A DNA stretch of 20,886 bases, taken from an uncultured Ruminococcus sp. (GTDB taxonomy: Bacteria; Bacillota; Clostridia; Oscillospirales; Acutalibacteraceae). Of this stretch, positions 6,872 to 13,475 are shown one piece after another (positions within the stretch are counted from its first letter, which is position 1; the number at the start of each line of letters is the position of its first letter). Location: positions 1 through 20,886 of the forward strand of contig CACYDY010000282.1 in NCBI GenBank assembly GCA_902773245.1. Direction: 5' to 3'. Under the pieces are notes generated by a model, which did not search any database, was not told the DNA's origin, and saw only the letters and a list, made by a program, of their open reading frames with translations. The translations under genes were made by a program, and so were the position numbers.

Positions 6872-7085
6872 GCATAGTTGACAGTATTATCGTGTGATAA
6901 TTATTGTGGCCTATGTAAATTATGTACACGCATTATACAGACTGAATGTTCGTCATTTGTTGGGCGGATTCAGACGGTTCGTCCGGTGCTGCCGGTTCGT
7001 CTGCCGTTGGCAGTTCTGTGTAATGTGTGTGTACGCAAGTGTTAATTTCCTCACCGATCTTGAATTGGTGAGGATTTTTTGTTTT
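6872..7085 (+). ncRNA. Candidate structured small RNA with four-way junction (unclassified)
   Basis: A promoter and a terminator bracket about 210 nt with no credible gene. The RNA folds by eye into a long closing stem P1: 6924-6929 with 7029-7034, and 6930-6941 with 7015-7026, 18 pairs in all with G-U pairs. A 6-bp extension joins 6917-6922 to 7043-7048. Three hairpins fill P1 end to end: P2 6942-6947 with 6968-6973; P3 6974-6976 with 6998-7000 plus CCGG/CCGG at 6983-6986 with 6992-6995; P4 7001-7005 with 7009-7013. Only T7014 is unpaired at the junction. I see no motifs of RNase P RNA, tmRNA or SRP RNA. Size fits 6S RNA, but a branched junction does not. Confidence 0.5.
7049..7085 (+). terminator. 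Rho-independent terminator of the candidate RNA
   Basis: CCTCACC (7049-7055) pairs with GGTGAGG (7067-7073), loop 11 nt, followed by ATTTTTTGTTTT. It abuts the base of the predicted RNA stem and separates this unit from mraZ. Confidence 0.85.
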
Positions 7086-7235
7086 GTGTGCAAATCGACA
7101 AGTTATTCGGTTCAATTGAGATATAATACAAATATGCGTAAAGTTCAGTGAAAGAATTACATTGTTGAATGGTAATAAAAAACATGACCGATGATTCCGT
7201 TAAATGTAAAAAAATCGGTAAATGATCTAAAAGGG

Positions 7236-7264
7236 TTGATTTTTTTGTAAAATAAGGGTATAAT
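7236..7264 (+). promoter_or_regulatory. mraZ (dcw cluster) promoter
   Basis: TTGATT (7236-7241), 17-nt spacer, TATAAT (7259-7264). Start of transcription would be near 7271, immediately before the MraZ-box repeats. It is the best candidate for the main dcw promoter. Confidence 0.75.
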
Positions 7265-7274
7265 TATAAGAAAA

Positions 7275-7308
7275 GTGGGAAAGGGTGGCGAATTGTGTCA
7301 GGTTGTGG
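7275..7308 (+). promoter_or_regulatory. MraZ operator: four GTG[G/T] direct repeats
   Basis: GTGG at 7275, GTGG at 7285, GTGT at 7295 and GTGG at 7305 recur at exactly 10 bp, each followed by a 6-nt spacer. This is the MraZ-binding-repeat arrangement known from the mraZ promoters of other bacteria, including Mollicutes. It lies right after the -10 box and 80 nt before mraZ, so autoregulation of the dcw cluster by MraZ is the natural inference. Confidence 0.8.
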
Positions 7309-7316
7309 CAAATTTT

Positions 7317-7360
7317 GAAAACCGAACGCTCTGTTTTTAGTGTGCTGAACGTCGGTTTTC
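7317..7360 (+). promoter_or_regulatory. Hairpin in the mraZ leader
   Basis: GAAAACCG (7317-7324) plus ACG (7326-7328) pairs with CGT-CGGTTTTC (7350-7360), 11 pairs with one bulged A and a 21-nt loop. No T tract follows, so it is not a terminator. It may affect stability or translation of the mraZ leader. Confidence 0.5.
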
Positions 7361-7389
7361 GGCAAAGATCACAGCCGTGACGGAGTATT

Positions 7390-7818
7390 ATGACAAATTA
7401 CCTTACCGGTTCGTATCAGCATAATATTGATTCAAAGGGCCGCCTTACTGTTCCGGCAAAGCTCAGAGAACAGCTTGGCGCGTCATTCTATCTCACTAAG
7501 GGAATAGACGGATGTATATTTGTTTATCCCGAAAAGGAATGGGAAGTTTTCCTGTCTGATCTTTGCAGCAGACCTATTTCTCAGGCGGCCGCCGTTCAGC
7601 GTCACTTTATTGCAAATTCGGCGCTTGTTGAAACGGACAGCATGGGCAGAATACTCATTCCAAAGAATTTACGGGAGTATGCGTCCCTTGAAAAAGATAC
7701 TATGTTTCTTGGCGTGGGAAAACGTGCGGAAATCTGGTCAACCGAGAAGCTCGAAGAATTTAACGATTCTCAGACTCAGGAAAGTATACTTTCGGCAATG
7801 TCGAGCGGACTTATTTGA
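7390..7818 (+). CDS. mraZ: MraZ transcriptional regulator
   Basis: A 142-residue DNA-binding protein that represses or tunes the dcw cluster, first gene of this cluster. It has the two tandem SpoVT/AbrB-like halves of the family, each with the DxxxR signature: D14-SKG-R18 (NIDSKGRLTVPAKLR) and D83-SMG-R87 (TDSMGRILIPKNLR). MraZ family members form octameric rings that bind GTGG-type repeats; such repeats are present 80 nt upstream. GGAG at 7382-7385 is only 4 nt from ATG, a short spacing. The preceding leader contains no better start, and the MTNYLTGSYQHNID opening fits the family. An unusual noncoding gap of 346 nt separates it from rsmH. Confidence 0.96.
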   Translation: MTNYLTGSYQHNIDSKGRLTVPAKLREQLGASFYLTKGIDGCIFVYPEKEWEVFLSDLCSRPISQAAAVQRHFIANSALVETDSMGRILIPKNLREYASLEKDTMFLGVGKRAEIWSTEKLEEFNDSQTQESILSAMSSGLI

Positions 7819-8024
7819 GTGTCTGTTTAAATCATGCTCCGAGTTATAATCGGTCATATCATGGGGACTCGATTTGATGTCGGCTTTCACCATTTCGGGA
7901 AGTAAAAACTCCGGCATAGTTTTATATTTCTTGAAAACTGTTTTGTTTTGGGGTCTTGACACTGTCCGGGCTTATGCTTTGGACGGATCGGGACAATGAT
8001 AGCCAAAAGCTCTTTATCGGGTTT

Positions 8025-8053
8025 TTGACTGTTTGTGTTTGTTTTGATATAAG
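8025..8053 (+). promoter_or_regulatory. Possible internal promoter before rsmH
   Basis: TTGACT (8025-8030), 17 nt, TATAAG (8048-8053). It lies in the 346-nt mraZ-rsmH gap, which otherwise shows only a 6-bp hairpin TTCCGC/GCGGAA just before the rsmH ribosome binding site. There is no credible reading frame and no clear terminator in the gap. Confidence 0.4.
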
Positions 8054-8153
8054 TAATTTGTTTTGGGTTGTTTGGCAGCGCAGGGACGTCTGCCGTAATA
8101 AAGTAGTTTTAAAGAAAAGAAATTCCGCAGAATGCCGTGCATAAAGCGGAAAC

Positions 8154-8159
8154 AAGGAG
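8154..8159 (+). promoter_or_regulatory. Ribosome binding site fixing the rsmH start
   Basis: AAGGAG, 5 nt before ATG 8165. It selects this start over the in-frame ATG at 8132, which has no such site and would add 11 residues not typical of the family. Confidence 0.85.
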
Positions 8160-8164
8160 TAGCT

Positions 8165-9091
8165 ATGGATTTTGTTCATAAGTCGGTTTTGCTCAGCGAA
8201 TCAATAGAGTGGCTGAATATTGACCCCTCGGGCGTTTATGTTGACGGAACTGCCGGCGGAGGGGGACATTCGTATCATATTGCCGAAAAACTGAATGAAA
8301 ACGGAAGACTGATTGCTATCGACCAAGATCCCGACGCCATTGCCGCAGCGGGGAAAAGACTTGAACGTTTTGATAATGTTACAATAGTTCAGTCAAATTT
8401 CAGCTCTGTCAAGGGCGTTTTGATGTCGCTTGGAATCGACAAGGCGGACGGGATCCTGCTTGATCTCGGGGTTTCGTCGTGGCAGCTTGACTCGGCGCAG
8501 CGAGGTTTTTCTTATCATCATGATGCGCCGCTCGATATGCGAATGAGTCAGCAGGGAACGAGTGCGTATGATATTGTAAATGGAAGCGAACCCGGAGAGC
8601 TGGTTCGGATACTGTCGATTTACGGAGAAGAAAAATTCGCAAAGAACATTGTCAGAGAAATCATGAAGGCTCGGGAAACAAAGCCTGTTGAAACGACATT
8701 TGAGCTTGCGGAAATCGTGAAAAATGCGTACCCCATGAAAGCAAGGCAGAAGGGTCACCCGGCAAGAAAAACGTTTCAGGCGCTTAGAATAGCCGTCAAC
8801 GAAGAGCTTGACCGCCTCAAAGAGGGGCTTTCGAATTCGTTTGACGTACTTAACAAAAACGGCAGGCTGGCTGTTATTACATTCCATTCTCTTGAGGATA
8901 GGATAGTGAAAAAGCAGATGGCAGATTGGTGTACAGGCTGCACCTGTCCGAGTGATTTTCCGATTTGCGTGTGCGGCAATAAGCCAAAGGCAAAGCTTGT
9001 GACAAGAAAGCCGATAGAACCAAGTGAAACGGAGCTTGCAGAAAATAATCGTGCGAGAAGTGCCAAGCTGAGAGTTTGTGAAAAACTATAA
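8165..9091 (+). CDS. rsmH: RsmH, 16S rRNA C1402 N4-methyltransferase
   Basis: A 308-residue S-adenosylmethionine-dependent methyltransferase (also called MraW) that methylates N4 of C1402 in 16S rRNA. The opening H-K-SVLLSESIEWL and the SAM-binding motif VDGTAGGGGHS (26-36) are diagnostic. They are followed by IAIDQDPDAI and by DGILLDLGVSSWQLD, which continues into RGFSYHHDAPLDMRM. The C-terminal half has ITFHSLEDRIVK and a Cys cluster (CTGCTCPSDFPICVCG) usual for RsmH. Its place directly after mraZ is standard for dcw clusters. The shorter start used here rests on the ribosome binding site at 8154-8159. Confidence 0.96.
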   Translation: MDFVHKSVLLSESIEWLNIDPSGVYVDGTAGGGGHSYHIAEKLNENGRLIAIDQDPDAIAAAGKRLERFDNVTIVQSNFSSVKGVLMSLGIDKADGILLDLGVSSWQLDSAQRGFSYHHDAPLDMRMSQQGTSAYDIVNGSEPGELVRILSIYGEEKFAKNIVREIMKARETKPVETTFELAEIVKNAYPMKARQKGHPARKTFQALRIAVNEELDRLKEGLSNSFDVLNKNGRLAVITFHSLEDRIVKKQMADWCTGCTCPSDFPICVCGNKPKAKLVTRKPIEPSETELAENNRARSAKLRVCEKL

Positions 9092-9204
9092 AATATTACG
9101 CAAATATTTCAAAAAAAAAAGCACGGTTCATAGATTTGTAATAAAATAGTGATATTGCACATATATGAAATATCTTTTTCGGATAGTTTGTTAGAAAATA
9201 GTGT

Positions 9205-9233
9205 TTGGAAAAGTTACGGTTTTGTAGTATAAT
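9205..9233 (+). promoter_or_regulatory. Probable promoter before ftsL
   Basis: TTGGAA (9205-9210), 17 nt, TATAAT (9228-9233), within a 231-nt AT-rich gap after rsmH. It would start a transcript near 9240 with a leader of about 83 nt. Confidence 0.55.
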
Positions 9234-9258
9234 ATAGTTGTAGGGTTTTATTAAATAA

Positions 9259-9310
9259 TTCGGCTTTTTAAAGGGGCTGAAATTGTCGGCGTTTTTCGTC
9301 GGGTTTTTTA
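9259..9310 (+). promoter_or_regulatory. Possible attenuator in the ftsL leader
   Basis: Two hairpins follow the promoter. TTCGGCTT pairs with GGGGCTGAA (about 9260-9284, with wobbles). CGGCG-TTTTT-CGTCG (about 9289-9303) is followed by TTTTTT (9304-9309). The second stem is only 5 bp, so termination would be partial at best. The T run ends just before the ftsL ribosome binding site. Confidence 0.3.
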
Positions 9311-9322
9311 TGAGGTGTTGTG

Positions 9323-9829
9323 ATGGCTTTTAACAGAAGTAATGTGGCTTATGATCTCACCCTTTTTGAAGAAGAGGAAGAGTATGAGCTTGAGAAGGCT
9401 GGATCACAAAAGAATATTGTTTATGACATAAAGGAAGAGCGTAAAAAGCGTGCAAAAGCCAAGGTCAATCCGCTGACGGTGCTGTTGTCTGCGGCAGTGT
9501 CTGCGTTGGTTATAGTTGCCGTTGCGGCAATAGTTCACGGACAAGCCCAGCTGACGGAGCTTAATCAGCAGATAAGCGATGCGCAGGGACAGCTGACGGA
9601 GCTTGAAAGCTATTATACGCAGCTTCAGATGAAGGTTGAGAACAAGCTCGGCCCTTCGGTCGTTGAAGAGTACGCTAAAAATACATTGGGAATGTCAAAG
9701 GCGGAAAGTTACCAAAAAGAATTTATCAGTCTTTCAAAGGGTGATAAAGCTGAGGTTGCCGGCGATGAGAAAAAGAATCTGCTTGAGCGGCTGAGCGATG
9801 CGCTGAGTCAGATCTGGGCAGAGGAATAA
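9323..9829 (+). CDS. ftsL: FtsL-like divisome protein
   Basis: A 168-residue bitopic membrane protein in the position normally held by ftsL (between rsmH and the division PBP). It has an acidic then basic cytosolic N terminus (an EEEEE run near residue 17, then KEERKKRAKAK). One membrane segment spans about 48-72 (VNPLTVLLSAAVSALVIVAV). An extracellular coiled coil covers about 74-110 with heptad-like Leu and Gln. The end of that domain reads VVEEYAKNTLGMSKAESYQ, the part of FtsL/DivIC proteins where similarity is usually visible. GAGGTG at 9312-9317 favours ATG 9323; GTG 9320 directly before it is an alternative. FtsL would form a complex with DivIB and regulate FtsW and the PBP. Family identity rests on topology and context more than on strict motifs. 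Confidence 0.8.
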   Translation: MAFNRSNVAYDLTLFEEEEEYELEKAGSQKNIVYDIKEERKKRAKAKVNPLTVLLSAAVSALVIVAVAAIVHGQAQLTELNQQISDAQGQLTELESYYTQLQMKVENKLGPSVVEEYAKNTLGMSKAESYQKEFISLSKGDKAEVAGDEKKNLLERLSDALSQIWAEE

Positions 9830-9886
9830 ATCTTTGTATTCATAATCATATTTTGTGATTTTGTGATATATATATTAGATAAGTAG

Positions 9887-9921
9887 AGGGGTGGGGCTGT
9901 AACTGCTCCGCCCCTTATTTT
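9887..9921 (+). terminator. Terminator-like hairpin between ftsL and the PBP gene
   Basis: An 11-bp GC-rich stem (9887-9897 with 9905-9915, two G-U pairs, 7-nt loop) followed by TATTTT. It lies 29 nt before the PBP start codon. The broken T tract suggests partial termination or attenuation, uncoupling ftsL from downstream genes. Confidence 0.55.
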
Positions 9922-9949
9922 CGGAATTAATTTTGAAAGGGGCAGCTTA

Positions 9950-12211
9950 ATGGGAGATAATTTTCTGTCAGGCATAAAAAAACGTTCCAACGTACTGCTG
10001 ATATTGCTTTTGGTGTTTGGATTCGGTTCGATTTTCTGCCGACTGTTCTATTTGCATATAATACAGGGTCAGGCGCTGTCGGAAAGAGCGATTGACCAGC
10101 AATTAAGCGATACGACAGTTTCCGCAAAAAGAGGTTCGATATATGACCGAAACGGAAACACGCTCGCCAGCAGCGCAAGTGTGTGGAAGGTTATACTTGC
10201 GCCGGTGTATTTTGAGGACGACAAACAAAGAGAATATGTTTCCAAAGAGCTTGCGGAGATCCTCGGAATGGACTACAACGAGATCCTGCAGCTTGCAAAC
10301 AAGCATGATTCCTACTATCAAACGGTAAAAAGAAGAATAGAAAGCGATGAAAGAGATAAAATCCTTGACTTTGTGAAAGAGCTGAGCAAGAAATATCAGA
10401 GATTATCAAGCGTTATTGTTCTTGAAGAGGATTATAAAAGATATTATCCATACAATGATTTTGCTGCGTCGGTAATTGGTTTTACGGGTTCTGACGGTCA
10501 GGGCCTTTCCGGTATTGAATATCAGTATGATTCCTACCTCACCGGCGTTCCCGGCAGAATAGTTACCGAAAACGACAGCTGGGGAACTATGATGCCGTTT
10601 GAATATCAGCAAAAAGAGGACGCACAAGACGGAAACTCACTTGTTTTGACTCTTGACGAAACGATACAGCATTTTCTCGAGAAAAACTTAAAACAGGGAA
10701 TTATAGATTATAAGGTTGCCGAAGGCGCAGTTGCCGTATGCATGGACGTCAAGACGGGAGAGGTTCTCGGAATGGCGGTTGAAAACAGCTATGATCTTAA
10801 CGAACCTTATGAAATAGCCGATGAAAGCGCAAGAAAAGAAGTCGAAAAGCTTACAGGCTCCAAAAAAGAGGAAAGAACAAATGAGCTTTTGGCTAAGCAG
10901 TGGCGAAACAAAGCGATAAGCGACAGCTATTATCCCGGTTCCGTATTTAAGATCATAACAGCGGCGGCGGCGCTTGAAGAACACGCTGCAGATCTTGACA
11001 GCACATATTTCTGTTCGGGAAGTCTTGTTCCGTATGAAGGCGTTCAAGAGATCCGCTGCCATAACACGGCGGGACACGGTTCTCAGACATTTGCCGAGGC
11101 ATTGTGCAATTCGTGCAACCCGGCATTTATGATGATCGGTAAATCCTTGGGCGCAGAAAAATACTGGGAGTATTTTCAGTCGTTCGGTTTTAATTCACGA
11201 ACCGGAGTTGATCTTCCCGGAGAAGCAACGGGACTTTTCTTTCAGCATGACGGAGAGCCGGAAGGCTCAATGTGGCCTACCGATCTGGCTATCGGTTCGT
11301 TTGGTCAGGGCATAACCGTAACGCCGATCGAAATGGTAACTGCCGTTTCCACGGTCGCAAACGGCGGCTATGCCGTAAAGCCTTATATAGTAAAGCAGAT
11401 ACTGGATTCCCGGGGAAATGTTGTGGAAACCGCAGAACCCGTTATAAAACGTCAGGTGATTTCGAAAGAAACTGCCGCAACAATGTCGCAGATCCTGGAA
11501 AAAAACGCCACGGAAGGAACGGCAAAGAACGGTTATGTCGCAGGTTACAGAATTGCCGGAAAAACGGGTACGTCGGAAAAAATAGGTCAGAGCAGAAAGC
11601 CCGGTCAGGAGGACTACATAGCTTCGTACTGTGGTTTTGCTCCCGCCGACGATCCGCAGATAGCCGTTTTGGTGTACTTTGATACACCGACCGGCGAAGC
11701 CTACTACGGATCTCAGGTTGCGGCTCCGGTTTTTGCGAACATTATGTCGCAGATCTGCCCTTACCTCGGAATCGAAGCGCAATACACCGAGGACGAAATG
11801 AAATATGTTGACACGGTTGCCGGAACGTATATTAATCTCGGTATTGACGACGCTGTCGCACAGGCTCGTGAAGACGGCTTCGAACCGTTTATCTGCGGCA
11901 ACGGCGACACCGTTCTCGCACAGGTTCCGCAGGCGGGATCGGAGATCCCGAGAGGCGGCAGAGTAATGCTCTACACAACAAACGACAGCACAAAGGAAAC
12001 GGTCAGAGTTCCCGATCTTGTGGGATACACCGTTGAACAGGTGAACGAGATCGCCGCAGAATATAATATCAACGTCAGCTTTTCGGGTTCGGTTGATCTT
12101 GACAGTGTTTATTCGTATGCTCAGAGCATAAGCCCCGATGAAAAAGTTTCGCCGGGTACTGTAGTAACGGTTTATTTCGGAAACAACGATGTTGACGATA
12201 CCGTTATGTAA
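9950..12211 (+). CDS. ftsI: Class B penicillin-binding protein with PASTA repeats (FtsI/SpoVD type)
   Basis: A 753-residue transpeptidase that crosslinks septal or spore-cortex peptidoglycan. A short cytosolic tail precedes one membrane segment at about 14-34. The dimerisation/pedestal domain includes KRGSIYDRNGNTLA. Penicillin-binding domain motifs are S331-V-F-K334 (PGSVFK, where Thr is commoner than Val), S388-C-N390 and K538-T-G540. Two C-terminal PASTA-like domains cover about 622-680 and 684-745 (VRVPDLVGYTVEQVNEIA). AAAGGGG (9936-9942) precedes ATG. PASTA domains are found in Gram-positive PBP2b/PBP2x-like and SpoVD proteins; the sequence alone does not separate the division enzyme from the sporulation one. 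Location next to ftsL and with ftsW as the only SEDS gene in the cluster favours division. Confidence 0.92.
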   Translation: MGDNFLSGIKKRSNVLLILLLVFGFGSIFCRLFYLHIIQGQALSERAIDQQLSDTTVSAKRGSIYDRNGNTLASSASVWKVILAPVYFEDDKQREYVSKELAEILGMDYNEILQLANKHDSYYQTVKRRIESDERDKILDFVKELSKKYQRLSSVIVLEEDYKRYYPYNDFAASVIGFTGSDGQGLSGIEYQYDSYLTGVPGRIVTENDSWGTMMPFEYQQKEDAQDGNSLVLTLDETIQHFLEKNLKQGIIDYKVAEGAVAVCMDVKTGEVLGMAVENSYDLNEPYEIADESARKEVEKLTGSKKEERTNELLAKQWRNKAISDSYYPGSVFKIITAAAALEEHAADLDSTYFCSGSLVPYEGVQEIRCHNTAGHGSQTFAEALCNSCNPAFMMIGKSLGAEKYWEYFQSFGFNSRTGVDLPGEATGLFFQHDGEPEGSMWPTDLAIGSFGQGITVTPIEMVTAVSTVANGGYAVKPYIVKQILDSRGNVVETAEPVIKRQVISKETAATMSQILEKNATEGTAKNGYVAGYRIAGKTGTSEKIGQSRKPGQEDYIASYCGFAPADDPQIAVLVYFDTPTGEAYYGSQVAAPVFANIMSQICPYLGIEAQYTEDEMKYVDTVAGTYINLGIDDAVAQAREDGFEPFICGNGDTVLAQVPQAGSEIPRGGRVMLYTTNDSTKETVRVPDLVGYTVEQVNEIAAEYNINVSFSGSVDLDSVYSYAQSISPDEKVSPGTVVTVYFGNNDVDDTVM

Positions 12212-12311
12212 CGCTGCCGAGTATATTAACAGTGATTGAAAAAGGGTTCTGCCCGTGATCGACACAGGAAGTAGATAAAATCATTCGAGAATAAAAAAAA
12301 GAGGGATATTT

Positions 12312-13328
12312 ATGACAACAGGAATTTGGTCTTTTGAGGCGGCTTTGATTTCTTTTATTATATCATCGCTTATCGGAAGCAAACTTATACCTTTCTTGGT
12401 AAAGGTAAAGTGCGGTCAGACGATAAAGGAGATAGGTCCGTCATGGCACAAAAGCAAGCAGAACACTCCCACAATGGGCGGCGTGATGTTTATAGCAGGT
12501 TCGTTTGCAGCGATAGTCATCAGCTGTATTTGCTACATGATGGCTACCGAGGACTTTATGTTCAACAGATTGAAGATCGCGCAGGTTGCGGCAGGATTTG
12601 TTATGGCATTTATATATGGCGCTATCGGATTTATAGATGATTTTATTTCGATCAAGAAAAAAAGAAATCTCGGACTCACTCCAAAGCAAAAGCTTGTGCT
12701 TCAATTTGCAACGGCGTTTTTGTATTTGATAGTGCTTAGATTTTTCGGTGACGACACAAGAACCATTATTCCGTTTGTGGGCGCGGTAGATCTTGGATTT
12801 TTCTATTATATTATTTCTTCGGTATTTATAGTGGGAATAGTTAATGCCGTAAACCTGACAGACGGAATAGACGGCTTGAACGGTTCGGTCACAATGTTTG
12901 TTTCGGCGTTCTTTATGGTAATGGCGGGCGTTATAGGTTTTCAGGGCATGAACATTTACTGTGCCGCAATAGCAGGCGGCTGTCTTGGATTCCTTATTTG
13001 GAACTTTAACCCTGCAAAAATATTTATGGGTGACACAGGCTCGCTGTTTTTGGGCGGCGCCGTTTGCGCAATGGCATTTGCGCTCGATCTGCCGATTTTG
13101 CTGATTCCTCTTGGAATTATTTATCTTTGTGAAATGTTCTCGGTTATCATACAGGTTTCGTATTTTAAAATTTCTCATGGAAAAAGAGTGTTCAAAATGA
13201 CTCCGATCCATCATCATTTTGAGATGAGCGGCTGGAACGAAGTGAAAATTGTCGTTATTTTCAGCAGCGTAACATTTATAATGGGTATTTTGACTTTGCT
13301 TCTCTTTTTGTTCGGAGTGGTAAAGTAA
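12312..13328 (+). CDS. mraY: MraY, phospho-MurNAc-pentapeptide transferase
   Basis: A 338-residue polytopic membrane enzyme that transfers phospho-MurNAc-pentapeptide from UDP to undecaprenyl phosphate, giving lipid I. About ten membrane segments can be seen. Conserved cytosolic motifs are HKSKQNTPTMGG, IDDFISIKKKRNLGLTPKQK, NAVNLTDGIDGLNG, GDTGSLFLGG and MTPIHHHFEMSGW, which carry the metal- and nucleotide-binding residues of the family. GAGGG (12301-12305) lies 6 nt before ATG. murF, which usually precedes mraY, and murD, which usually follows it, are both missing; the PBP gene is 100 nt upstream and ftsW 147 nt downstream. Confidence 0.97.
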   Translation: MTTGIWSFEAALISFIISSLIGSKLIPFLVKVKCGQTIKEIGPSWHKSKQNTPTMGGVMFIAGSFAAIVISCICYMMATEDFMFNRLKIAQVAAGFVMAFIYGAIGFIDDFISIKKKRNLGLTPKQKLVLQFATAFLYLIVLRFFGDDTRTIIPFVGAVDLGFFYYIISSVFIVGIVNAVNLTDGIDGLNGSVTMFVSAFFMVMAGVIGFQGMNIYCAAIAGGCLGFLIWNFNPAKIFMGDTGSLFLGGAVCAMAFALDLPILLIPLGIIYLCEMFSVIIQVSYFKISHGKRVFKMTPIHHHFEMSGWNEVKIVVIFSSVTFIMGILTLLLFLFGVVK

Positions 13329-13460
13329 TTTCAAACTGATGGAAAATGAAAGTCGTTATTTAAAAGTGTATGAATATTTATAGTTCATAATTAAATGCTG
13401 TATCAAGCAGAATAAACTGCCCTTAACAAAATTTATTTGTTATTGTGCCAAGGTTTCTTG

Positions 13461-13467
13461 AAAGGAG
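13461..13467 (+). promoter_or_regulatory. Ribosome binding site fixing a GTG start for ftsW
   Basis: AAAGGAG, 8 nt before GTG 13476. This selects GTG 13476 over the upstream in-frame TTG at 13437, which lacks a comparable site. Confidence 0.8.
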
Positions 13468-13475
13468 AGAATACC

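Noticed and set aside
6872..7085. Assignment as 6S RNA, RNase P RNA, tmRNA or SRP RNA
   Set aside because: Size fits only 6S RNA, but the fold is branched rather than one long hairpin with a central bubble; sequence hallmarks of the others are missing. A covariance search could still overturn this.
6894..7151. Forward open frame of 85 codons before mraZ
   Set aside because: It runs through the predicted structured RNA and its terminator, lacks a ribosome binding site, and has no recognisable composition or motif.
7956..8144. Forward 62-codon frame in the mraZ-rsmH gap
   Set aside because: It begins with TTG without a ribosome binding site, and the composition (Trp, Cys, Phe rich) looks like random translation.
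8132..8164. Upstream ATG start for rsmH
   Set aside because: The strong ribosome binding site at 8154-8159 lies inside this extension and serves ATG 8165, which gives the family-typical N terminus.
11267..12265. Long reverse-strand frame of 332 codons opposite the PBP gene
   Set aside because: It mirrors the PBP coding frame, whose catalytic motifs are clear; the reverse product has no domain-like features or ribosome binding site.
12441..13334. Long reverse-strand frame of 297 codons opposite mraY
   Set aside because: The composition (His, Asn, Lys and Cys rich) is that of an antisense shadow of a membrane protein gene; mraY is unambiguous on the other strand.
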